The position numbers were made by a program, and so were the translations under genes. A DNA stretch of 5,950 bases from an uncultured bacterium. GTDB lineage: Bacteria; Fidelibacterota; Marinisomatia; Marinisomatales; UBA1611. The stretch lies in contig CALKMQ010000203.1 in NCBI GenBank assembly GCA_938092125.1, positions 1 through 5,950 on the forward strand. The letters are read 5' to 3'. Below are positions 1 to 5,624 of the stretch, piece after piece (position 1 is the first letter of the stretch; each line of letters starts with the position of its first letter). Below the pieces are notes generated by a model. That model made no database searches. It saw only the letters and a program-made list of their open reading frames with translations, and was not told the origin of the DNA.

Positions 1-2
1 AT

Positions 3-221
3 GCTGGTCCATTAGATAGAAACCCAAGTATCAAAGGTGGACCATATTCACACGGAGCTAGTGGTGTTCGCGGTCAGTTTGGTATTATGGAGGTTATTGA
101 TGATGGAGGAGATAATATCTGCATTGAATGGAAGGTAAAAAATCACAAAGGTGAATTTGTTAAAAATAAAGAAGGTGACTTACTTGAACACGATTTTTGT
201 TTTGAATTGGGAGATAAGTAA
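3..221 (+). CDS. C-terminal fragment of an unidentified protein (possible phosphoesterase)
   Basis: An open frame enters from the left edge of the window and ends at TAA 219-221, giving the last 72 residues of a protein whose start lies outside. The visible part has a glycine-rich segment (GGPYSHGASGVRGQFG, about residues 12-27 of the fragment), then a beta-rich segment with an acidic turn (EVIDDGGDN) and an ICIEW strand, and ends in FELGDK. It has no membrane segment and looks like the beta-rich tail of a soluble or exported enzyme. I do not recognise the family with certainty. A metallophosphoesterase or PhoD-like phosphatase tail would suit the downstream phosphodiesterase and organophosphate transporter, but that is inference from context. 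The stop lies 2 bases before the proposed start of the transporter, so the two are almost certainly co-transcribed and probably translationally coupled. Confidence 0.6.
   Translation, partial: AGPLDRNPSIKGGPYSHGASGVRGQFGIMEVIDDGGDNICIEWKVKNHKGEFVKNKEGDLLEHDFCFELGDK
209..213 (+). promoter_or_regulatory. Shine-Dalgarno-like GGGAG for the transporter
   Basis: GGGAG lies within the last codons of the upstream gene and ends 10 bases before the ATT at 224. It is the only purine-rich ribosome-binding candidate near the 5' end of the transporter frame, and it supports ATT 224 over ATA 230, which would be 16 bases away. No comparable site precedes the TTG at 368. Confidence 0.5.
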
Positions 222-223
222 AA

Positions 224-1564
224 ATTAATATATTAGATTTTTTCAAAGCTGGTGTTGATCAGCCCATCATTACTGACGTTGATCAGATAAAAAGTAAATA
301 CTCAAAGTATCGTAAAGAGATACTTGCTACTATAATTACGCTTTATGGGTTTGGATATACCTGTAGGTTGGCCCTTTCTGTTGTTAAAAAACCATTAATA
401 GATGGTGGTATTTTTTCAATTGTTGACCTTGGTTTAGTTGGCTCTGCTTATTTTTATGGTTATGCTTTAGGAAAATTTTTAAATGGATTTTTGGCTGATT
501 ATGCAAATATAAAAAGGTTTTTTACATTTGGTTTAATCACTTCTGGAGCAATCAATATATCAATGGGCTTAAATCAATCCTTAACATTATGGGTTGTTTT
601 TTGGTTTTTAAATGGGTGGGTTCAGGGAATCGGTGCTCCCTCATGTGCAATTGCTTTAACAAATTGGTTCAGCCCAAAAGAAAGAGGCTGGTATTATGGA
701 CTATGGAGCACAGCTCACGCCATTGGAGAAGGCCTTACATTTATTGGTACAGCAGCCCTTGTTGATTATTTTTCATGGCATGCTGGGTTTATTGGTCCTG
801 GAATTTCATTGATATTAATTACTTTTGCTGGATATCGATTTCTACAAGACCGGCCAGAAACACTAGGGCTTCCAAATGTTACCGATTGGAAAAATGAAGA
901 AAATGTTAAAAAGGGCTCTAAAAATTTTAAAGAGGTTTTACAGAATCAGTTAAAAATTATAAGGTATCCATCTATATGGATTCTCGGGTTAGCTAGTGCT
1001 ACAATGTATGTAACTAGGTATGCTATAAACAGCTGGGGTGTTTTGTATTTACAAGAGGCTAGAGGATATTCTTTGATCGAAGCAGGCGGCTTGGTTGGGT
1101 TAAATACATTCACAGGAATCATTGGTTGTATCGCGTATGGTTATATATCAGATAAATATTTCAGTGCACGTAGGCCTCCAGTTACATTAATGTTTGGTAT
1201 AGCAGAAATTGGTTCATTATTTTTGATATTTTATGGACCACAATCGACGTTTATTCTTACAATCGCTTTTATTATTTATGGCTTTTCATTAAGTGGACTT
1301 CTAGCGGTTCTTGGTGGGCTTTTTGCTATTGATATGGCTCCTAAAAACATTACTGGCGCTGCTATGGGGTTTATTGGTCTGTTTAGTTATATAGGAGCAG
1401 GCATACAAGAAAGAGTTAGTAGTGTATTAATTAAGACTTCCCAAGTTGATGCAAATTCTATCAAAATATATAACTTTGACGATGTAATAATTTTTTGGGT
1501 TAGCGCATCAATCATTTCCTTTATTCTTGCTCTTTCTTTATGGAATCATAAAATCAAGGATTAG
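224..1564 (+). CDS. MFS transporter, organophosphate:phosphate antiporter family (GlpT/UhpT/UhpC-like)
   Basis: This is a 12-helix inner-membrane carrier, 446 residues when read from ATT 224; GlpT is about 450. The N-terminus (LDFFKAGVDQP) matches in position the amphipathic start of GlpT (LSIFKPAPH). Helix 1 carries R48 (Arg of YTCRLALS), a helix-4/5 region carries H165 (STAHAIGEG), and helix 7 carries R265 (VTRYAINSWGVLYL). These occupy the places of GlpT R45, H165 and R269, which bind the substrate phosphate. The MFS loop GFLADYANIKR is near residues 88-98, a second copy-like loop YGYISDKYF follows helix 8, and RPETLGLP closes helix 6 as in this family. RYAINSWGVLY resembles UhpC more than GlpT, so either a phosphate-ester transporter or a sensor is possible. 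An in-frame TAA at 215-217 bounds the start. No ATG, GTG or TTG occurs before TTG 368, which would lose R48 and helix 1, so ATT 224 is preferred. The stop is 2 bases before the next proposed start. Confidence 0.85.
   Translation: MNILDFFKAGVDQPIITDVDQIKSKYSKYRKEILATIITLYGFGYTCRLALSVVKKPLIDGGIFSIVDLGLVGSAYFYGYALGKFLNGFLADYANIKRFFTFGLITSGAINISMGLNQSLTLWVVFWFLNGWVQGIGAPSCAIALTNWFSPKERGWYYGLWSTAHAIGEGLTFIGTAALVDYFSWHAGFIGPGISLILITFAGYRFLQDRPETLGLPNVTDWKNEENVKKGSKNFKEVLQNQLKIIRYPSIWILGLASATMYVTRYAINSWGVLYLQEARGYSLIEAGGLVGLNTFTGIIGCIAYGYISDKYFSARRPPVTLMFGIAEIGSLFLIFYGPQSTFILTIAFIIYGFSLSGLLAVLGGLFAIDMAPKNITGAAMGFIGLFSYIGAGIQERVSSVLIKTSQVDANSIKIYNFDDVIIFWVSASIISFILALSLWNHKIKD
1556..1560 (+). promoter_or_regulatory. 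Shine-Dalgarno AAGGA for the phosphodiesterase
   Basis: A textbook AAGGA lies inside the last codons of the transporter gene, 6 bases before ATT 1567. It is 36 bases from the first conventional start codon (GTG 1597), too far to serve it. It is therefore the main evidence that translation begins at ATT 1567. Confidence 0.6.
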
Positions 1565-1566
1565 TT

Positions 1567-2364
1567 ATTTTCTTTTTTTTTTTACGAATTGTCATTGTGT
1601 ATGGAGTAACTTTTTTTGACATAGCGAGTTCCTCAGATTACATTGTGGGTGCTCATTCACACAATGATTACAAAAACGAAACACCGTTAGAAAAAGCATT
1701 AGAAAACAATTTTAAAAGCATAGAGGTCGATATCTTTTTATTCAACAAAAACCTATATGTTGGTCATAGTTGGTTTGAGTTAAAAAAAAACAAAACAATT
1801 GAGACAATGTATTTAGATCCTTTGTGGGATAGATATTTAGCAAACAATGAAACAATATATGAAAACACTTCATTGTACCTCTTGGTAGATGTGAAAACAA
1901 ATGCATTAAAAACATATAAGTATTTAGAAGTGATTTTAAATAAGTACAAACCAATGTTAACTCATGTCAGTTCAGATTCCTTAAAAAAGAAAGCTGTAAC
2001 AATTATTCTTTCAGGTAACAGGCCACCAATAAATTATTTTGACAGTTATGATTATAGAAATGTGTTCATTGATGGGAGGCTAAATGATATTGGTAAAGGT
2101 ATTTCATATAAAATTATGCCTTTGATAAGCTCAGACTGGAAGAAGAGTTTTGACTGGGACGGCATAGGTGCTTTCCCCTCACTCCAAAAAGGCGTTCTTG
2201 ATGGTTTAGTTAATAATGTTCATCTAGAAAAAAAAGAAATTAGATTTTGGGGTTCACCCGATAATCAAAATACTTGGGGAGTTTTGTTATTTGCTGATGT
2301 TGATTTAATCAATACAGATAATATTGGAAAGTGTAAAAAGTTTATAATTAAAACAAAATATTAA
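1567..2364 (+). CDS. Exported PI-PLC/GDPD-superfamily phosphodiesterase, AIM6-like
   Basis: It has 265 residues from ATT 1567, or 255 from GTG 1597. The TIM-barrel phosphodiesterase pattern is clear: AHSHNDY (H30, H32, N33, D34), SIEVDIFL (E53, D55), YVGHS (H67), a YLDPL segment, LLVDVK (D108, K110) and a C-terminal FWGSPDNQNTW ... INTDN segment. This HSHNDY-plus-EVD-plus-GH arrangement is typical of AIM6-like proteins, relatives of glycerophosphodiester phosphodiesterases and PI-specific phospholipase C. Such enzymes cleave a phosphodiester using paired histidines and a metal or charged-residue network; the substrate of this subgroup is not established. Reading from ATT gives an N-terminus with a hydrophobic stretch (FFFFLRIVIVYGVTFF) ending in DIASS, a plausible export signal, which the GTG start lacks. 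An in-frame TAA at 1549-1551 limits the start to ATT 1567, 1588, 1594 or GTG 1597. Its position beside an organophosphate transporter suggests that it releases the transported phosphate ester in the periplasm. Confidence 0.75.
   Translation: MFFFFLRIVIVYGVTFFDIASSSDYIVGAHSHNDYKNETPLEKALENNFKSIEVDIFLFNKNLYVGHSWFELKKNKTIETMYLDPLWDRYLANNETIYENTSLYLLVDVKTNALKTYKYLEVILNKYKPMLTHVSSDSLKKKAVTIILSGNRPPINYFDSYDYRNVFIDGRLNDIGKGISYKIMPLISSDWKKSFDWDGIGAFPSLQKGVLDGLVNNVHLEKKEIRFWGSPDNQNTWGVLLFADVDLINTDNIGKCKKFIIKTKY
1573..1583 (+). repeat. Homopolymer tract of 11 T
   Basis: An uninterrupted run of 11 T lies two codons after the proposed ATT start of the phosphodiesterase and encodes the Phe-rich core of its signal sequence. 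Runs of this length are prone to polymerase slippage and to sequencing error. A one-base change here would shift the N-terminal reading frame, so the exact start of the gene is less certain than the body. No stem precedes it that would make it a terminator. Confidence 0.8.
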
Positions 2365-2370
2365 AGAGGG
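2365..2370 (+). promoter_or_regulatory. Shine-Dalgarno AGAGGG for the aldehyde dehydrogenase
   Basis: AGAGGG immediately follows the TAA of the phosphodiesterase and sits 8 bases before ATG 2379. It fixes the start of the dehydrogenase and shows that this genome uses Shine-Dalgarno sites within the operon, which makes the sites before the ATT codons more credible. Confidence 0.65.
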
Positions 2371-2378
2371 CTTTATAA

Positions 2379-3860
2379 ATGAGTGTAATAAAAATCAAAG
2401 ATTTTGGAGACTATGGGAATTGGATAAATAATAATGACAATAAAACGAGTTCTGTTAAAAGTTTAAAAGTTTTGTCACCATATTTTGATAAACAAATTGC
2501 TACAATACCAGATTCAAACTCACATCATCTTGATGAGGCTGTTAATGCAGCTAGCAATGCTTTTTTAAGTTGGTCAAAGACTAATATTCGTGATCGAGCA
2601 CAAATTATGTCTCGGTTTAAGTCTATAATTGAGGATGATATTAATAATCTAGCAAATATTATTGCTCTTGATAATGGGAAAACTATTGATGATGCATTGG
2701 GAAGCATTAGAAGGGGCGTTGAGGTAATTGATTTTGCTATTTCTATGCCGAATGTTTTAAAAGGAGAATCTTCTGAAGTTTCACCAGGTATTAATTGTGT
2801 CATGACTCATGAGCCTCTGGGTGTTGTTGCTGGCATTACACCATTTAATTTTCCAGTTATGGTTCCTTTATGGATGATTCCATTAGCAATAACTGCTGGG
2901 AATACTTTTATTTTAAAGCCTTCTGAACAAACTCCTTTAGCAGCTATAAAACTTGCTGAATATTTAGAGCAGGCAGGTCTTCCAAAAGGAGTTTTCAATG
3001 TTGTACACGGATCAAAAGATATTGTAGAAGCTATTTGTGATAACCCTATAATTAAAGCAGTGGCTTTTGTTGGTTCTTCAAAAGTCGCTGAAATTGTCTA
3101 TAGTCGTTCGACTCAAAATAAGAAAAGAGCTATCTGTCTTGGTGGTGCTAAAAATCATATGATTGTCGTTCCAGATGCAGATGTAGATTCTACGGCAAAA
3201 GGATTACTCGCAAGTTCAATGGGAAGTGCAGGACAACGTTGTATGGCAGCAAGTGTCGCAGTTGGAGTTGAAGATATTGATCATATTATTGATCAACTAA
3301 TTGATGAAGCAAAAAGTTATGAACTTGGAAAAGATATGGGCACGATTATAAGTAAAACTTCTTTAGATCGTATAACAAACTATATTAATGAGGCTGAAAA
3401 AATGGGGGCTAAAATTTTACTTGATGGTAGGAATGCCTCAAGGCCTTCTGATTATAGTTCTGGATATTGGATTGGACCAACAATTCTTGATCATGTTGAC
3501 CCTAAATGGGCATGTGCTACTGAAGAAATATTTGGCCCAGTATTAACAATAATTCGAGTAGATACAATTGAAAAAGCAATGGAGGTTGAAAACAACTCTC
3601 AATATGGGAATGCAGCTGCTGTATTTACGACATCTGGAGAAATAGCTAAAATTGTATCTGATAATGCATCATCTGGTATGATTGGAATTAATATTGGAGT
3701 GCCCGTACCTAGAGATCCTTTTAGCTTCGGGGGGTGGAATGAATCTAAATATGGACATGGCGATATTACTGGAGTTAGTGGTGTTAGTTTTTGGACTAAC
3801 CTTAAAAAGACCACATCACGGTGGCCAGAATCATCACAAGAATGGAAAAAATATTTTTAG
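2379..3860 (+). CDS. mmsA: CoA-acylating (methyl)malonate-semialdehyde dehydrogenase family protein (MmsA/IolA-like)
   Basis: A 493-residue cytoplasmic aldehyde dehydrogenase, the normal length for MmsA. Landmarks in order are R111/R112 (SIRRGVEVIDF), the ITPFNFP oxyanion-hole motif (N157), LKPSEQTP (K180), the NAD-fold GSS turn (232-234), LGGAKNH (254-260), GSAGQRCMA with catalytic C288 preceded by R287, EEIFGP (E382-P387) and the C-terminal FSFGGWNESKYGHGDITG followed by FWTNLKKTT. The GAKNH and QRCMA signatures are those of the CoA-dependent branch, which lacks the usual general-base Glu before LGG; here that place is C253. In studied family members one Arg next to the catalytic Cys and one in the RRG(V/L)E segment bind the carboxylate of malonate or methylmalonate semialdehyde, and both appear conserved. 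The expected reaction is semialdehyde + NAD+ + CoA to acetyl- or propionyl-CoA with CO2. This is the last step of valine or myo-inositol breakdown, but no other genes of those routes are in view. A relative acting on another C3 aldehyde is possible. Confidence 0.9.
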   Translation: MSVIKIKDFGDYGNWINNNDNKTSSVKSLKVLSPYFDKQIATIPDSNSHHLDEAVNAASNAFLSWSKTNIRDRAQIMSRFKSIIEDDINNLANIIALDNGKTIDDALGSIRRGVEVIDFAISMPNVLKGESSEVSPGINCVMTHEPLGVVAGITPFNFPVMVPLWMIPLAITAGNTFILKPSEQTPLAAIKLAEYLEQAGLPKGVFNVVHGSKDIVEAICDNPIIKAVAFVGSSKVAEIVYSRSTQNKKRAICLGGAKNHMIVVPDADVDSTAKGLLASSMGSAGQRCMAASVAVGVEDIDHIIDQLIDEAKSYELGKDMGTIISKTSLDRITNYINEAEKMGAKILLDGRNASRPSDYSSGYWIGPTILDHVDPKWACATEEIFGPVLTIIRVDTIEKAMEVENNSQYGNAAAVFTTSGEIAKIVSDNASSGMIGINIGVPVPRDPFSFGGWNESKYGHGDITGVSGVSFWTNLKKTTSRWPESSQEWKKYF

Positions 3861-3862
3861 GG
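3859..3862 (+). promoter_or_regulatory. Weak Shine-Dalgarno AGGG for the porin
   Basis: AGGG overlaps the TAG stop of the dehydrogenase (3858-3860) and lies 7 bases before ATT 3870 and 10 bases before TTG 3873. The spacing does not decide between the two starts. It is the only purine-rich site near this start. Confidence 0.4.
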
Positions 3863-3872
3863 TAAAAAAATT

Positions 3873-5108
3873 TTGAGAGCATACTGTTTTACTCTGCTTA
3901 TATCTTTATCTTTTTTAAATATAAGCTTTGGGTTAGAATCAAAAATTTCTGCTGAAGCAAGATTGAAAATTGAAAATTTTCATGATAGTGAGGTTTCGAC
4001 TTCAGCAACCTCATCGCATTTTAGAGCTAGATTTAATATTGAACTCAATTCAAATCCTTATAAAATATATTTTCAATTTCAAGATTCTAGGTTTTTAGGA
4101 GCGCAAAAAAACTCACCAGGATTATCAACCTCGAACCAAACTCCAATAGACTTTCACCAAATTTATGGAGAAATGAAAGGTCTCTTTAAAGGTAAAAATA
4201 AAATTCGTTTTGGAAGATTTGAAATGTCACTTGGTAAACAAAGACTTTTTGGTAAAAGTGGTTGGAGTAATTATGGTAGAAGCTTTGAAGGAATTACGAA
4301 CCAAAGGAATACGAAAAAAGGCGATATACTTTTTTTCCATTTAATAAATTCAGAATTATATCCGATGGATGACCAGTTTGATCACACTATTAATGGTATA
4401 TATGGTACTACTAGAATAAACCCTAAAAAAGGCGTGTCCAAACAGACAATTGAAAGTGAAAGTCTCGTACCAAAAAAAGAGCCTTTTTATTTAGATTATT
4501 ATTTATTTAGTGAAAATATTGTTTTAGCTCCTGAATCAAATATTAAACAAAGACAAACAATAGGTTTTAGAATTACTAAAAAATTTAAAAGGTTTAATCT
4601 TGAAAGTGAATTTGCTTATCAATCAGGTAAGTATTATTCTGATAATATCGATGCATCGCTTTCTTCAATTAATATTCATGTACCAATTGATAGAAAGCTA
4701 ATTAATGGTATTTCTTTTTCAAAAGAATATTTAACTGGAGATGAATATCAAATAGGTGTTAGCGATGGTGTGCTTGGTGGTTTTGCAAAGCCCTTTGGTT
4801 CTGGACATAGTTTTCATGGCTATTATGATAATGCATTACATAAAAGTTTTTTAGATAATACTCATTCAGGGCTAAATGAATGGTTTATAAAAACAGATCA
4901 TTTATTATTCGCAGACATAAATCTCACCATAAAATTTCATGATTTTAAAGATGCCATAAATTTTAATCGTTTTGGAAATGAACTAGATTTTGTTTTTTCA
5001 AAAAAACTTCCGTTTGGAGGTAAGATAGTTCAAGGTCTTTCAATATACTATCCTGATTATGGAAGCAGACTTGAAGCTGGATACATAATGGTAGTTATAA
5101 AAATTTAA
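3873..5108 (+). CDS. Outer-membrane beta-barrel porin, alginate-export (AlgE-like) family
   Basis: It has 411 residues from TTG 3873. A signal peptide (RAYCFTLLISLSFLNISFG) is followed by a likely cleavage before LES at about residue 21. The mature part is a series of alternating polar and hydrophobic strands joined by charged loops, typical of an outer-membrane barrel: FRARFNIEL, YKIYFQFQDSRFLG, KIRFGRFEMSLG, RQTIGFRITKKF, LESEFAYQSG, NLTIKFHDF and a final EAGYIMVVIKI. The block RFGRFEMSLGKQRLFG to WSNYGRSFEG (residues 112-140) resembles the R-x-G-R-x-x-x-x-G-x-x-R-L-F-G and W-x-N-x-G-R-S-F-x-G pattern of alginate-export-family proteins. That family includes general substrate-specific porins, so alginate is not implied. 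Its role here is probably entry of the substrate handled by the neighbouring phosphodiesterase and transporter. ATT 3870 is an alternative start, adding one residue and lying 7 rather than 10 bases from an AGGG at 3859-3862. The C-terminus is Ile, not the Phe usual for many barrels. Confidence 0.78.
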   Translation: MRAYCFTLLISLSFLNISFGLESKISAEARLKIENFHDSEVSTSATSSHFRARFNIELNSNPYKIYFQFQDSRFLGAQKNSPGLSTSNQTPIDFHQIYGEMKGLFKGKNKIRFGRFEMSLGKQRLFGKSGWSNYGRSFEGITNQRNTKKGDILFFHLINSELYPMDDQFDHTINGIYGTTRINPKKGVSKQTIESESLVPKKEPFYLDYYLFSENIVLAPESNIKQRQTIGFRITKKFKRFNLESEFAYQSGKYYSDNIDASLSSINIHVPIDRKLINGISFSKEYLTGDEYQIGVSDGVLGGFAKPFGSGHSFHGYYDNALHKSFLDNTHSGLNEWFIKTDHLLFADINLTIKFHDFKDAINFNRFGNELDFVFSKKLPFGGKIVQGLSIYYPDYGSRLEAGYIMVVIKI

Positions 5109-5129
5109 TCCTAATTACCGAATGAAATA

Positions 5130-5615
5130 ATGGTAGAAATTGAACGAAAATTTATTTTATCAAAAATTCCTAATTCTTTACCAAAATCGGAAATTAAACA
5201 GGGATATCTTCAAACAGATAAGGACCGTACAGTTCGAATAAGGTCTGTTACTGATACGGATGGTTTTATAAAAAACATTTTAACTATTAAAGGTCCTAGT
5301 AGTGAAAACGGTATGTCTCGTTTTGAATATGAAACTAGTATTCCGAAAAAAAATGCTAAAGATTTATTTAGCTTGTGCTACAAACCGTTAATTGAAAAGA
5401 CCAGGCATATATATATATTTGATGGTATGAAGTGGGAGCTTGACGAGTTTCATGAAGCGAATAAGGGGTTGTTAATTGGCGAAATAGAGCTAAAGAGTGA
5501 GTCTGTAAACTTTAAATTACCAAATTTTATTCTAGAAGAAGTAACCGGTCAAAAAAAATATTACAACAGCATGCTGCAAAAATATCCTTTTAGCGATTGG
5601 GAGAAAGGCTCTTAA
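5130..5615 (+). CDS. CYTH-domain protein (triphosphate tunnel metalloenzyme family)
   Basis: A 161-residue single-domain cytoplasmic protein, close to the roughly 150-160 residues of small bacterial CYTH proteins such as that of Nitrosomonas europaea. The defining ExExK is at E3-E5-K7 (MVEIERKFIL), which fixes the ATG start. Other tunnel residues are in place: QGYLQT (24-29), R36 and R38 (TVRIRS), K54 (LTIKG), E66 and E68 (FEYE), K90 and R92 (EKTR), D105 (ELDEF), E118 and E120 (GEIEL), and K142-K143-Y144 near the end. These charged pairs form the anion- and metal-binding tunnel that hydrolyses inorganic triphosphate or nucleoside triphosphates. Some relatives make cAMP, but short bacterial forms like this are mostly triphosphatases. 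It follows the porin by 21 bases with no clear ribosome-binding site, and precedes the glycerate kinase by 9. Its role in this operon is unknown; phosphate metabolism is the obvious common thread. Confidence 0.88.
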   Translation: MVEIERKFILSKIPNSLPKSEIKQGYLQTDKDRTVRIRSVTDTDGFIKNILTIKGPSSENGMSRFEYETSIPKKNAKDLFSLCYKPLIEKTRHIYIFDGMKWELDEFHEANKGLLIGEIELKSESVNFKLPNFILEEVTGQKKYYNSMLQKYPFSDWEKGS

Positions 5616-5624
5616 GTAATTTTC

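Noticed and set aside
254..286. Direct repeat GTTGATCAG (254-262 and 278-286), each containing the palindrome TGATCA, as a possible operator
   Set aside because: It lies inside the transporter reading frame, both copies encode Val-Asp-Gln in frame, and 9 bases spaced by 24 is readily explained by coding.
1540..1551. Mini reading frame ATG-GAA-TCA-TAA just before the phosphodiesterase, as a leader peptide
   Set aside because: It lies within the transporter coding sequence in another frame, has no ribosome-binding site and is only three codons long.
1571..1600. Rho-independent terminator after the transporter suggested by the T-run
   Set aside because: No GC-rich stem lies directly upstream of the run, and the next gene continues through it with an AAGGA site before it.
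1742..1954. Two overlapping reverse-strand open frames inside the phosphodiesterase gene
   Set aside because: They are antisense to a gene with clear family motifs, have low-complexity Phe/Leu/Ser-rich translations and show no ribosome-binding site or recognisable domain.
2525..2998. Reverse-strand open frames inside the aldehyde dehydrogenase gene
   Set aside because: They are antisense shadows of a highly conserved coding region, with no independent domain signature.
3599..3876. Reverse-strand frame 3599-3814 and forward frame 3682-3876 over the end of the dehydrogenase gene
   Set aside because: Both overlap conserved MmsA C-terminal coding sequence in other frames, and their translations have no recognisable features.
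5122..5130. ATG-AAA-TAA immediately before the CYTH start
   Set aside because: A two-codon frame with no Shine-Dalgarno site; most likely chance in AT-rich sequence.
5407..5418. Short AT dinucleotide run inside the CYTH gene
   Set aside because: It encodes His-Ile-Tyr-Ile in a conserved strand of the protein; it is too short and too constrained to call a microsatellite.
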